From contig JAFEUB010001112.1 in assembly GCA_024529925.1 (NCBI GenBank), forward strand, positions 51,001-115,000: DNA of 64,000 nt, in the 5' to 3' direction. The position numbers and the translations under genes are program-made. Positions 9,155 through 21,135 of the stretch are shown here, piece after piece (position 1 is the stretch's first letter; the number at the start of each line of letters is the position of its first letter). The notes beneath the pieces are model-generated. The model was not told the origin of the DNA. It saw only the letters and a program-made list of their open reading frames with translations, and searched no databases. This DNA comes from Ophthalmolycus amberensis (taxonomy: Eukaryota > Chordata > Actinopteri > Perciformes > Zoarcidae).

Positions 9155-11959
9155 TGTCTGTGTCAAGGGCCGCTGCCTGATAAATGCTGTGACTTTTTGC
9201 TCTTACCCATGTACACTAAGTGGAGCGGGCTCTACCAGGTTGACTAACATGCTTGCAGCGGCTGATGAGTTTCTGCGTCTGCTGGCCGAGTTCCCAGACC
9301 TCTCGCAGCCCACCTTCTCCTCCTCCACGGTCAAGCATGGGGTGGAGCATCACATCTCTACCACCGGCCCACCGGTACATGCCCGGGCCCGGCGCCTAGA
9401 TCCGGCAAAGCTCACCATCGCCAAGATAGAGTTTGAAAACATGGAGCGCCTGGGCATCATTCGCCGCTCCGACAGTCCATGGGCTTCACCCCTGCACATG
9501 GCCCCGAAGCCTGGGGGCGGGTGGCGCCCGTGTGGAGATTATCGCCGGCTCAACGAGGCAACAATCCCGGACCGCTATCCGGTTCCACATATCCAAGACT
9601 TTTCTACCCACTTGTCGGAGAGCGTGGTGTTTTCGAAAGTGGACCTGGTACGAGGTTACCATCAAGTGCCCGTTCACCCGCTGGACATTCCCAAGACTGC
9701 GCTGATCACTCCGTTCGGCCTGTTTGAGTTCTTGAGGATGCCGTTTGGCCTAAAAAACGCAGCGCAGACGTTCCAGCGTCTAATGGACACGGTGCTGAGG
9801 GACCTGCCTTTCCTGTTCGTCTACCTGGATGACATCCTGGTGGCCAGTTCGTCAAGAGCGGAGCACAGGTCTCACCTCCGGACTCTATTCGAGCGACTCA
9901 GCCAGCACGAGTTGATCATCAACCCGGCTAAGTGCCAGTTTGGGTTGACCACCATTGACTTTCTGGGTCACCGCATCACAAAGGATGGGGCGCTCCCCCT
10001 CCCGGCAAAGGTGGAGGCAGTGACTAACTTTACACGCCCACTCACGGTGAGGGCTCTGCAGGAGTTTTTAGGCATGGTGAACTTTTACCATCGCTTTATT
10101 CCCCGAGCAGCGCAAGTGATGCGGCCCCTGTACGAAGCCCTGAAAGGCAAGGCCATCAAACAGCTGGTGGATTGGACTGAAGAGAGGGAACTTGCGTTCG
10201 TTGATGCGAAAACAGCTCTGGCAAGCGCAACAATGCTGGCACACCCGTCACCTAAGGCTCCGATTGCAATCACCACGGACGCTTCGGACTGCGCGGTGCA
10301 CGAGCAGTGGGTGAAAGGGGCGTGGCAACCGCTGGCCTTCTTCAGTCGACAGTTGCGGCCTAATGAGCGGAAATACAGCACGTTCGATCGGGAGCTCCTC
10401 GGCCTCTTTCTGGCCATTCGGCATTTCCGGTTCCTGCTGGAGGCTCGGCCGTTCACTGCGTTTGTGGATCACAAACCACTGACGTTTGCCATGAGTAAGA
10501 GCACCGAACCATGGTCTGCATGCCAGCAGCGGCAGCTCTCCTTCATATCAGAGTTTACCACGGATCTGCAGCATGTAGCGGGCAAGGAAAACCTGGTCGC
10601 AGACTGTCTCTCCAGGGCTGTCACCGGGGCTGTCCAGTTAGGATTGGACTATAACAAGATGGCAGAGGATCAAGTTACAGACCCGGGCGTCCAGGAGTTG
10701 AGGACGGCAGTCACGGGACTGCGGTTGGAGGAGGTCCCGTTTGGCGAAACTGGCGTTACGCTCCTGTGCGACGTCTCCACAGGCCAGTCACGGCCGGTTG
10801 TTCCCGACGAATGGAGACAACAGGTTTTCAATGCTATTCATGGACTGTCCCACCCTGGCAAGAGGGCGTCTCAGAAGTTGATCTCAGCAAAATTTGTCTG
10901 GCACGGGCTGAAAAAGGATATACGGAAGTGGGCCGGGACTTGTGTGGTGTGCCAGCGCTCCAAGGTGCACCGTCACATAAAGGCCCCGTTAGCACAGTTC
11001 TCGGTGCCAGAAAGGAGGTTCGATCACGTGAATGTGGACTTGGTAGGACCTTTGCCCCCATCCCGTGGGTTCACACATCTCTCACGATGGTAGACCGAAC
11101 CACTCGTTGGCCAGAAGCTGTCCCGTTGTCATCAACAACGGCGGATGAGGTGGCTCGGGCATTTATTCAGGCTTGGGTCGCCAGGTTTGGAGCCCCAGCT
11201 GACGTTTCCTCGGACCGAGGCCCACAGTTTACATCAGAGCTGTGGAATGCAGTTGCAGGAAGCCTAGGGGTGAAGCTCCATCGCACTACCGCCTACCACC
11301 CGCAGGCTAATGGGTTATGCGAGCGGTTCCACCGGTCGATGAAAGCTGCTCTCCAGGCCAGCCTCAAAGACAGCAGTTGGGTGGACAGGCTCCCGTGGGT
11401 CATGTTGGGGCTCAGGACAGCCCCCAAAGATGATCTGCAAGCTTCATCGGCTGAGCTGGTTTATGGACAGCCACTGCGGGTCCCGGGGGAGTTTATCCCC
11501 AAAGTCACAGACCCTTGGTCTGCAACCCAGCAGCGGGAAACGCTCCTGGAAAAAGCCAGGCTGTTTAAACCAGTGCCCACGTCGCAGCACGGCCTTCCGC
11601 AGTCATACGTCCCGTCCAGCCTCAGGTCAGCGGAGTATGTGTTTGTTCGCCAGGACGGCCACCGTGGACCCTTTCAACCCCCCTACGTCGGGCCGTTTCG
11701 GGTGCTGGAGACCGGAGACAAAACCTGCAAGGTCGACATGGGCGGCAAGCTGGAGTACGTGTCGGTTGACCGCCTTAAACCAGCACATCTGGACCTGGAC
11801 CAACCTGTACGGTTGGCTGAACCCCCACGGCGGGGGCGGCCTCGTGCCCTCCCACCTCAGCACGACATGACCCGGAGGGGGCCTTCAACGGTGGTTCTGC
11901 CTCCGGCCCCAGAGACACGGAGTCGGGCTGGTCGGTTGATCCGGGCCCCCAAACATTAA
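9155..11959 (+). pseudogene. Gypsy pol: reverse transcriptase, RNase H, integrase (one frameshift)
   Basis: The frame picks up after the nested element with CVKGRCLINAVTF (end of protease). Reverse transcriptase spans about 9420-9990, with FVYLDDILVAS as its catalytic motif and MPFGLKNA before it. RNase H follows (TTDASD, RELLGL, DHKPL); the stretch between ASD and HEQW looks about four residues short compared with relatives. The integrase has an H..H/CX2C finger (HGLSHPG...CVVCQ) near 10840-10960 and D, D, E residues in VDLVGPLP, SSDRGPQF and NGLCERFHR. A one-base loss near 11085 ends the first frame at 11093, and the rest continues in another frame to 11959. The nominal frame start at 9030 lies in LTR sequence and is not a real start. 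Confidence 0.85.
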
Positions 11960-12004
11960 TGGTTGGGACTAATCTCGGGAGTTGGTGAATTCTGGGGGGA
12001 GGCA

Positions 12005-12185
12005 TGTAGGGGATGACCGAATTCACGGGGCCCCTTTAAGGAAAGGGGCGTAACCCTGGTGACAGAGGGGGTTAAAGGGTGACAGGAAGTGAATGTGTTT
12101 TATGTTTTGTATGGATGGAAATAAACGGCCACAAGGTGCAGCCAAAGGGAATACTCGACTCCTTGTTTATTTCCACACACCTACA
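12005..12185 (+). repeat. 3' LTR of the Gypsy element (181 bp)
   Basis: It runs TGTAGGGGAT...ACACCTACA and is preceded by the purine-rich GGGGGGAGGCA. It contains AATAAA near 12119. The short length and close spacing to the integrase stop (11959) are typical for compact Gypsy elements. The partner 5' LTR is outside the window, so age cannot be estimated. Confidence 0.75.
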
Positions 12186-12205
12186 ATACCTTTATTCTTG
12201 TAACT

Positions 12206-14533
12206 CAGGGGTGTCCAAACTTTTTGCAAAGAGGGCCAAATTTGATAAAGTGAAGATGCCCGGGGGCCAATAGTTCCTTCTGACATTTTTTTAACCACAA
12301 AAGTTACATGAAAATACACACTGTTATAAAACAATTTTCATTGTCACAATTACCTTTATTTTTCAAATGACAATGTAACCAAATATAAGCCACTCAGGCA
12401 GACATGAACAACTCTAAAAACACAATTCTGCCTTTCATTCAGTCAGATAACATTGAACAAACTGTATAGAATACCTTCAATTTCCATGAGTTAAATATCT
12501 TTGCCTCATGAACATTTTAAACAGGAGTTATAAGTAATGCAAAGTGGTCTGTTATCATTAAACTTTAAAACAAGTGAATTTTGCCTTTGTCTTTTACAAG
12601 ATCTTTCAGAAAGCAATAGTTTGTCACATCTACAGGTACATAACATCAACAGTTATAACACATATCTTATTCAAGAGTTTAATAACATAAGTGCCATAAG
12701 TCCAAGTGCATTAGTGTGCTTTAGGCTTTTCACTATCAATAGTGACAGATGTTACCGTTCAAAACACTCAATTTCAGATTGATCAAGGAACAGATAACTT
12801 GCTGACACTAATGGGAAGGGTGATACTGAGATCTAGATTTAAGTAAAGAGGCCAGGTCTGGCTTGAGAGCAGTGGTTGAGATGCGTAAAATGTCACGACA
12901 AGTGGGAGTCACTCATCCTTGACCTCAATCGGTTCTTGTTAAAGTTCATGACTGAGAATGTTTGCTCACACAAATATGTGGAGCTGAATAAGCACAGCAT
13001 TTTCTTAGCGAATGACCGCATTTCTGGAAACCTGCTTTTGTCCAGCTGCCGGTAAAAGTCAACAAGAGAACACTGCTGGTGTTTTCCGCGGCACTCATCG
13101 TCACACTGCAGCTCAATGAGCTCCAGCTGCAGCTGTGGAGGAGCATCATTATGGTCCACGGAGAAGGGAGAAGAGAACAGCAACATGTCCTTTTCAATAA
13201 CTGCAAAGTCCCGAAAGCGTTTATTAAATTCCACAGACAGAGATGCGATAGCTGTTGCATAACTCTTCATTTGCGCACCGATGTTGTCCTGTGGGAAACT
13301 GTCAATGACCTCTTTCAAAGCTGGGAAGTGCACGGTGCAGGGCTCGGTTTGGGACAAGTGTCTTTGGAAATCACTTGATGTGAGCGTATAGCTGGCTCAC
13401 CACTGCATCTTTTCCTTGAAGATTAACATTCAGCGCATTCAGATGCTTTGTTATGTCAACCAAAAAAGCCAGATTTGCCAGCCATACAGGATCGGACAGT
13501 TCTTCCATTGGTTGTCCCTTCTCACTCAAAAAATGTCCAATTTCCTCTTTGAGAGAGAAAAATCGCTGCAGTGCGGACCCCCGACTTAGCCACCTCACAT
13601 CGTTGTGATATATTACGTCACCGTATTCAGCCTGGATGTCACGCAAGAACTGCTGAAACTGTCGGTGGGTTAGAGCTTTAGAACGAATAGAATTGATTGC
13701 CTTTGCCACTGGTTTCATAACCGTCAAATTTGAGATGTTTGCCGCAGAGAGCCTGCTGGTGAATGATACAGTGAAGTTTGATAGCGTTACCTGCTTCTTC
13801 GCTGACTTTATTGCAGATCAATGTGGACAATCCACTTCGCTCACCAGCCATGGCAGGCGCACCATCGGTAATGATCCCAGAAACTTTACTCCACGGTAGT
13901 TTCATATCATCAACAGCTTCACAAACAGTTCTCTTCTTTGATAATATACATTATCTTTGATGAACGCACCTTCAGTAAAAGGTTTGCCATGTTTAGCTAT
14001 TAACATGGCCACTTCGTAGCTGGCTTTTGTTATGTTTTCCTTTGACTCAGAGGCCCGCGTGAAGAATCGCTGTTGTGATGCCAGAGCAGCTTGGAGTTGC
14101 TTCACTTTTTCAGCGCGGCCACTCCGTTAGCTTGTCGTACATTGTAGCATGTTTAGTCTCGTAGTGTCTCTTTACGTTGAAATCCTTAAACAAGGCAACC
14201 GCCTCGTTACAAATTAGACAAACACAATTGCCTCGATTTTCAGTGAAGAAGTATTGTAATTCCCACCGCTCCTGAAAGCGGCGGCCCTCACTGTCAACTT
14301 TTCTCTTTTTTTTTACGTTCGCCATGGCAGAAATGATTTGAGAAGGGTTCGCGGCACGGATGCAGAGCCAGATAGCATTAGAACGGTGCTGCCACCGTGT
14401 GGTGAAAGGAGGAATTACATCTTTACATTTGTATGATTTATTTATTCTGACAGAGCTAGCGAGCCATAACTAACACATTATAAGACCGAAGCTGCGGGCC
14501 GTATGAAATCTGACCGGACTTTGGACATGCCTG
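12206..14533 (-). mobile_element. hAT DNA transposon, full-length ends, broken transposase
   Basis: It is bounded by a perfect 8-bp target duplication TTGTAACT (12198-12205 and 14534-14541), the hAT hallmark. Left end CAGGGGTGTCCAAAC and right end (reverse) CAGGCATGTCCAAAG form the terminal inverted repeat. The transposase is read from the minus strand in several frames. It sits just downstream of the Gypsy LTR. Confidence 0.9.
12893..14325 (-). pseudogene. hAT transposase (BED finger to C-terminal dimerisation), frameshifted
   Basis: Pieces in order on the minus strand: a BED/C2H2-like finger (CLICNEAV...NVKRHYETKH) at 14325-14110; a helical segment at 14105-13902; DGAPAMAGERSGL and LHCIIHQQALCGK at 13905-13678 (catalytic-core region); VRWLSRGSALQRFF at 13727-13371; and the C-terminal EQTFSVMNFNKNRLRSRMSD at 13357-12893. 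The order is that of GTF2IRD2/ZBED-like hAT transposases. At least four frame changes prevent a functional enzyme. Confidence 0.8.
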
Positions 14534-14792
14534 TTGTAACTGATCGGAAACGTTTAACACAAATATACAACTCTTTGACTGTGTGCCTCTGGTTGCCCTG
14601 CTCCTCTGGTCCAGTTACTTCTAAACTCACAGCAAAACAATGTTTTCAGTTCTCCGATTCTCGATGCCCAACGGCCAGCGTGACCGTCTTCCTTGTGTGT
14701 GTATGTGTGTGCGTGTTAGCTATCCGAGGTCCAGCACCTACTGCATTTAAATGTATTGATCTTTAAAAGTTTGTGGAAATTTGTTTGTACTG

Positions 14793-16963
14793 TGTTGGGA
14801 ACGAAAAGGAGCGCATTTGGATTATCAGCATCAAAGAAAACTAAATCATTGACATCAATAGAATTGTTAATATCAGTAAAATTATTAATGATCATTATAA
14901 TAATGGGGCACCACTCTGCGAACAGGGATCAATAACCAAACGATAAACTAAGTCTCATAATTAGTGTTCACTCACAATGTCAATAGTCTGAATACTGTTA
15001 CACATTCAGAGTGAAAGTGAAAGTTCAAGCAACAGACCACATATACAGCTATTATCACAATACATGCACAAAATAATCACAGACAGCTGCTCTTTAAAAT
15101 ATAACAGACTTTATTAAGTTCTAATAATAATGATCTAGTCAACTAATATCTAAACCAACAACTATGCATTTATGAGCATGCCATCTAAAATCAACAGACT
15201 ATTGGAAAGAGGGGGGAATATGTGTGTGTATGTGCGGTGTGTGTAGGGGGGAGGAGCGAGGGGACAGCTCAGACCACGTATGACGTAGTCTCTAACGTGG
15301 CGACGCCTCTCACAAGACCACCAGATGACTCGAGACTCTAAAATGGCGGATAGCCAAAAGGGAGACTCGGGCCAAATCCCAATGTCCCCCCTAAACCCTC
15401 AAACCCTGAACCCTCAAGGACTTACTGACGTCACCTGGTAAGTGGTTGAGTGTGAGAGACTGTGAGGGCTTGAAATGGTGCAAATAGGAATGGGACAGCA
15501 CTTTGCTGCAACATATCACATTACCATGAAAACGACAAAAAATATGATGTGTAATTGTAGGTATTTATTTTATATTTTGTACTCCCTGATGTGAACGTCT
15601 TCAGGCTCTTTTCTCACATGATGAGAGGTAACTTCATATAATCTATTTACTCGTTTGTCAAAACAGCTTCAATGACTAAATCAAATATTTGATGAATAAA
15701 TAAATAAATATCCTCTGATTTCATGTTTATTTTTTGTTCCATCTTTAATTGACCCTTAATGTTTCTGAGTAAATTTCTTATTACTGGCTGAACACACGCG
15801 AGCCGTCCTCTTTGTTTTCCTTTTTTTTTTTACGCCTCCATGCGTCCAATGGTTACCCCGTGTTTAACATCACATTGCAATGATTTGTGGGTGATTCCCT
15901 TAGGCTAAGTCAGCATACCATGCTGACTTACGGAAAGGGTTCATAAAGGGCTCAAAATGTCTCTCGCCTCAAAGTCCGTGAGTCCGTGAGGGGGGACATT
16001 GGGATTTGGCCCCGGTGTCTACACGTGCCTGTAGCTACATTAGCTCAAACCTATATGCGTGTGTGTTAGTAAAAGAGGGGAGAAAGCAAACAAAACTAAA
16101 TAAAACCTCCAAAAGATTAAGATTATGATCCTCTGCGCCCCGCTCGGAAAACTGTTCTCTCAGTCAGAGGAGCAAAAACAGTGGCTCTTTGTCACAGATA
16201 CGGTTTTGACCTTTTACCTTGATGAGAAGCAGTTCCTGAACTCACTGCGGCTGTCTCAACACGAATCACGGTATCATGGAATGCACGGTAAGAACTCAAC
16301 ACTAGCAATCTCAGGGATCTTCAGTGTCGGCGATCATAAAGCATACACCACGTTATACAAATGAACAGTAGGCTACTTTAAGCAACACAAACAAAGATGA
16401 AATAAACACAATGAACTATACTTCTTCTCTGCCCTGACTCTTTCGCCTTACTAGTGAGTTGTAATCGTGGAGATTGTGGGGGGGGTGAGATCCTTCTGAG
16501 TTCGGTGGAACTCAAGCATGCGCAGCTGCATGCAGCGCAATGGGGAAAGAGAAATGCGTCTCTCTCGCTCTCTCTCTGAAGAAACAAGCTTCTTCACTTC
16601 TGTAGGAAAACTGGTTCGCGTCCAGGAATGCGAACACACAAAGTACAAAATGATAAACAGGTGGTATATTCGTCCCGCGAATATAAAACTGTTTAACCTA
16701 GGTTTTGGTAAAACATTGCGTTCGTGCTCCCTTGTTGACCGAGATCGTTGGAAAAGCGTGCAGCTGAGCGCGCTCCGTGGTTTTGTAAACAAGCCGCTTC
16801 CGGCCGTGAAACCGGAAGTTGCCTTGGCTCTCGTCCAATGAGAACAGTGGTGCGTTCAGGGGCGAGTTCACAAAATCAGGATGAAACCATTGCTTGCCAA
16901 AGGGAAGGCCTGACTCTCTTTGTTCCGCAGCATATGTCGAGGCCACATCGTCAGATCCCAACA
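14793..16963 (-). repeat. Solo LTR of the gag-only family, with a MITE inside
   Basis: It starts TGTTGGGAAC and ends CCCAACA, flanked by a 4-bp duplication ACTG (14789-14792, 16964-16967). Its first 300 bp align with 1144 onward (TTATCAGCAT, GGGGCACCAC, AACAGGGA, ACTAAGTCTCATAATTAG) but are clearly more diverged than the two LTRs at 529 and 7100. No internal element sequence follows, so this is a recombination product. Without the MITE it is about 1.5 kb, shorter than the 2.67-kb LTR because it lacks the extra block corresponding to 684-1143 and other parts. Near 16513 there is a GCATGCGCAG word (NRF1-like). Confidence 0.8.
15369..16012. mobile_element. MITE with GGGCCAAATCC ends
   Basis: The terminal inverted repeat is about 22 bp: GGGCCAAATCCCAATGTCCC on the left and GGGACATTGGGATTTGGCCC on the right. 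The interior has no protein. A related copy is at 38028-39291. I could not find a clean target duplication. It lies within the solo LTR and so arrived after it. Confidence 0.75.
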
Positions 16964-16967
16964 ACTG

Positions 16968-17589
16968 TTTCATCTTTCTCACCTACTTCAGATGAAACTA
17001 AGCCCACTTCCATACGATGAAAGCTAAATGTGACCGCTACAGTAGCTTGGAAAAGAGCAAAATTGGGCACTACATTTGATGAATTTACTGTTTTAGACCA
17101 CAATTGAGAAAAGAATTAGCCAGCTAGCTTACCCCTGACCTTCCCACCGCTACGAAATTACTTTGCCGGGAGGAGAGTGGTCTTCAGAGAGCAATCTCCG
17201 GAGACAGACCTTCAGTTAATGGCTGAAATTGAGTTGCTGTATAGCTGCTAACTGATGGTCCCGCTCCTGAGCTGCCGACCATTTTCCTCCCGACGAAGTA
17301 GTGTCCAGCAGCGGGGAGTGAGGCACAGGGACCGGGGGGTGCACTGGCTAAATTCATCTTATTGTATTTATCTATTTAGCTTTCGGCATAAGGAAGAAGG
17401 CGTGGTTTTATCTAAAGTAGGTTGGAAAATGGTGCAGAGAAATATCCACAGATTTTCTGATCTCTGTCATGGCAGAGGAGTTGCAAAAATGTAAACAGGA
17501 TAATTGGGAGACCTGCCTGAGTTGGAGCAAAATATTTAAAGACTTTTCATCCTTAATATCTACAAATTTATACTCCACTCCTGAACCAG
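16968..17589. other. No gene seen
   Basis: Short open frames only, none recognisable on either strand. No repeat ends stand out. Confidence 0.4.
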
Positions 17590-18130
17590 AGACAACATCA
17601 GAAGCGTCTTACCTGGGCTAAGGAGAAAAAGGACTGTTGCTCAGTGGTCTAAAGTCCTCTTTTCAGATGAAAGTACATTTTGCATTTCATTTGGAAATCA
17701 AGGTCCAGAGTGGAGAGGCACACAATCCAAGTTGCTTGAAGTTTGCAGTGTGAAGTTTCCACAGTCAGTGATGATTTGGGTAGCCATGTCACCTGCTGGT
17801 GTTGGTCCACTGTGTTTTATCAAGTCCAAAGTCAGCGCAGCCGTCTACCAGGACATTTTAGAGCACTTCATGCTTCCCTCTGCTGACAAACTTTATGGAG
17901 ATGCTGATTTCGTTTTCCAGCAGGACTTGGCACCTGCCCACACTGCCAAAAGTACCAATACCTGGTTTAATGACCACGGTATCACTGTGCTTGATTGGCC
18001 AGCAAACTCGCTTGACCCCCAGAGAGAATCTATAGGGTATTGTCAAGAGGAAGATGAGAGACACCAGACCCAACAATGCAGACGAGCTGAAGGCCCCTAT
18101 CAAAGCAACTGTGGAGAATTTCAGTATTAA
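17590..18130 (+). pseudogene. Tc1/mariner transposase fragment
   Basis: The frame from 17732 reads FPQSVMIWVAMSPAGVGPL, then FQQDLAPAHTAKSTNTWF and LDWPANSLDP, which are the standard Tc1 C-terminal catalytic-domain motifs (the D of QQDLAPAH is a catalytic aspartate). After LDP the frame shifts, and the downstream residues of the family continue in another frame. Upstream (about 17600-17730) a broken piece with WAKEKKD survives. No terminal repeats are visible. A dead 5'-truncated relic. Confidence 0.75.
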
Positions 18131-19352
18131 ACACATTATAAGTAGGATTAAATAACCCCCCTAGTGATGAGTAGAAGTGTCACAATAATAATATGTTAGT
18201 CACAATATGTTTACAATATTCTTACTTATAGAAGATATGTGTTACAGTATATTAACTAATTGAATGTATTAAATCATAAAAGTATAGTCACTAAAGGTAT
18301 TAAAACACTGTAAGAATAGTTTGAGGGTCAGACAGGGATTCTGAATGAGACATGCTCCGAATGGAGGATGTGGTCAGTGGGGAGGACAAGCTGACCAGAG
18401 GTGGAGTCAAGAAAGATGTTTTGCAAGGAGCAAAGCTGTTTCGCTAAAGGATCGAACCAGGGAGGGGACAGAAGTCAAATGGAGCCAATCACTAATCGCC
18501 ACGGAGGGTCATTCAGATGTTTTATGACTGTTTCAGACATTTCCAACTGTCGGGGCATGTAAGACACTGTTCTGGAGCGAATTCCTCAGACCGCATCCGC
18601 TCTCGTTTTTCAGTACCTGAATTCAGACCTGTGAGTGAGATGCGAGCTTGTGGTCTCTGTTCTCGAGAACATTACTATTGATAGTTAATTCAGCTTGAAA
18701 GTGAACTTTGTGTAGTACATTAAATATTGTTATTGATTGTGAACCGGATCCAGTCCATTTTTCTGATGCGCGTGCGCGCTAAGAAGCTCGCAGCAGAAAA
18801 GTCCCTGCGGCCTGCAGGCTCTCATCCTTTTGGTTTTTAAACCCCAACACAACCTGGGCTTCCATAACACCTCAGCAGTGCCACAGTCTCATCGCCTCCG
18901 TGCCACGCCGCATTGATGCAGTAATTCATGCAAAAGGAGCCCCGACCAAGTATTGAGTGCATACTGTATACTGTACATACTTTTTAGTAGGCCATCATTT
19001 CTGTATTAAAAATCCTTTGATATTCGATATTCTAATTCATTGAGATGCACCTGTATATGAGAATTAAATCTGATTATGCAAACATATTAGAATACATATT
19101 TTCAGATTCCTGTACACATTCATGAATCTCAGTATGCATTTAGAAATTATGCAAATAATACATCTGCAAATAGTTCTGCTACAATCATGGCCTCATAGAC
19201 ATGTATTTACTTTAAAATCTTGCAGATTCCCTATTTGGTATCCTTATCTTGGAGTTTTCTAATCTACTACGGCATCAGCAACTCTGTTGAATGATACATA
19301 TGAGGAGTTATTTGGAGGAAAGTCTTTGGCAGTAATCCTTATGTAAAATAAA
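18131..19352. other. No gene seen
   Basis: AT-rich sequence with a GC-rich patch near 18590-18900. I recognise no protein or element end. Confidence 0.4.
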
Positions 19353-20748
19353 TAGTGCTCGGCAAGTTAACGCGTTATTATCGCGTTAACGCATTAATTA
19401 ATTAACGCCGACAATTATTTTATAGCGCATGAACGCATTTTTTTATTTTGAAAGCCCGTTGCTCACTAGCAGCGGTGGAGGAATGGAGACTGCTGGACAT
19501 CGCTGCGGTAAAGTCAGCAGACACTCAGATCTCCGTGGTCAACTAAGCAGACATTTACATGTTAGTGCACCTATATGCTGAAATTCATGGTAGACGCATT
19601 CAACCGGCACAGAGCGAAGGACTTTGAAAGTTAGCGGAACTATTAACGCAGTGGTTCTCAAACTTTTTCTGTCGCGCCCCACTTTGGAGGAAGAAAAATG
19701 TTCATGCCCCACCGCCCCAACAAAATTGTAACAAAATGGTCTATGTTGAATTTTTATTGAAACATTTTGTGACTCCTCCGTCTGTGCTTTTTCAAATAGA
19801 ATAAAGAAAATTCACTTTTAAGTAAACCAGATTGCTCCATCAGACATAAACAAATAAAATGTGCAATCACTTTGTTAGAACAATGCAAATAAAGTTATAT
19901 CTGTGCAAAAAATAGCTTATTGCAATTGACTGATATGAGATGCTAAGTCATAATTATGAGATGCTAAGTCATTATTTTGAGATAGTATCTCATTATAATG
20001 ACTTCCAGGATCTGTAATTTTTCCTCACAGTGGCGGAAACGGGCTTCCATACATTTTGCCATGTATTTATTCATTTCTTTAAAAAAAACAAAAGATTCTG
20101 CATTTCCCCCTGCGCCCTACCTGTAATACCACCGCGCCCCACTAGAGGGGCGCGCCCCACAGTTTGAGAACCACTGGATTAACGTGAGACAACATCCGGT
20201 TTCTTCAGACGAACATCTGGTTTTCAGAATAAGATGCCAACAAAGTATGAATTATATTCACATTAAGTATAAAACATACTACCTGCATCTCGTGACTTAA
20301 AGGGAAAATACACCTAAATTGTGAGTAAATTGTCTTTATTCTTTGATTGCTGGGTAACCATCATTACCTCGGAGTTACAGCATTATATTGATGAACAGTA
20401 GAGCTGCATTCACATGCTCTGACTGTCATGAAGACACAAGACACACATTTAGATGAAACGTGCTGAATGTTATTCATGTTGCACAGCAGTGGAACGTTTC
20501 ACATACAGTCACACACTGAGCACAGATAGTGAAGAGATAGAACTGCTACTGTGTAAAGAGAATACTGCTGTTAAAAATAACCTGATGTGTTTAAAGTGTT
20601 TGCAAACCAAATAGTATTGCCCTTTTGTTCATATAGCAGTACTTTTAAAATAAAAGTGCGCAATACCCTACTTTTGAATTCATTATTGAACTTTGCCATA
20701 ACAATGCGATTAATCGCGATTCAAAATTTTAATCGTTGCCCAGCACTA
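19353..20748. mobile_element. Non-autonomous hAT with TAGTGCT ends
   Basis: Ends TAGTGCTCGGCAAGTTAACG and (reverse) TAGTGCTGGGCAACGATTAA, flanked by the exact 8-bp duplication AAAATAAA (19345-19352, 20749-20756). Both ends carry palindromic TTAACGCG or AATCGCGATTAA words. A second copy in the opposite orientation is at 58889-59878. It contains another MITE at 19649-20176. No transposase frame. Confidence 0.85.
19649..20176. mobile_element. MITE nested in the TAGTGCT hAT
   Basis: Ends CAGTGGTTCTCAAACTTTTT and (reverse) CAGTGGTTCTCAAACTGTGG. The flanks TATTAACG and GATTAACG match at 7 of 8 bases, consistent with an aged hAT target duplication. The interior has GAGATGCTAAGTCAT repeated near 19935-19980. 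It is younger than its host element. Confidence 0.8.
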
Positions 20749-20756
20749 AAAATAAA

Positions 20757-21109
20757 TAATGAATGTGTGTTGCCAGGACAGCTCACCTGCTAGGAGGCCT
20801 TGTGTTGCCGCATGCTCACATGTTACATCAAGGCTTTGTTTGTAAATGAAGGTGACACTAAGCTTGTCAGCTTGAAAAGCAGGTTTGCACTTCAGTCTGA
20901 ATGTGCAGTGTTGCGTGCGTCACTGAATGAGACACTGGGAAAATGAAGGGAGGGGAAGAGAAAAATAAGAGGAGGAGTGGTGGGGGGTGATTAAATAAAG
21001 GAAGCTGAACCTGTGACTGGCAGGAAAAAAAGAAAGTGACTGACAGCATAGACTGGTCAACTTGCTAAGGCATTCGGAATATCTTGTTTTGATCTTCTGG
21101 GTTTAAAAG
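20757..21109 (+). promoter_or_regulatory. Upstream region of the LBH-like gene
   Basis: It lies directly 5' of the LBH-like start codon and should hold the 5' untranslated region. A TTAAATAAA word at about 20990-20998 is a possible TATA-like element. I see no CpG island. Transcription start is unknown. Confidence 0.3.
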
Positions 21110-21135
21110 ATGAGCTGTATTCCTGCCTCACACAG
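21110..21135 (+). CDS. lbhl: LBH-like exon 1 (start codon)
   Basis: ATG at 21110 encodes MSCIPASH plus two bases, then the donor AG|GTAAGC at 21136. The phase-2 end joins exon 2 to make MSCIPASHSEVES. No earlier in-frame ATG was needed. Confidence 0.65.

Larger units (their letters stand above)
1..12185 (+). mobile_element. Ty3/Gypsy LTR retrotransposon, CsRn1-like, 5' end outside window
   Basis: This is one plus-strand Gypsy element in two pieces. Positions 1-528 hold the end of gag and the protease start. From about 9155 it resumes with the end of protease, reverse transcriptase, RNase H and integrase, then a 181-bp 3' LTR. The gag end carries a CX2HX9CX3C cluster (CYYH...C...C), the CHCC variant I associate with the CsRn1 clade rather than the usual CCHC knuckle. 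The interruption is a separate minus-strand LTR element. At least three frame breaks make this copy non-functional. Confidence 0.85.

Noticed and set aside
16125..16364. 79-codon frame in the solo LTR as a gene
   Set aside because: No similarity or conserved counterpart in the younger LTRs.
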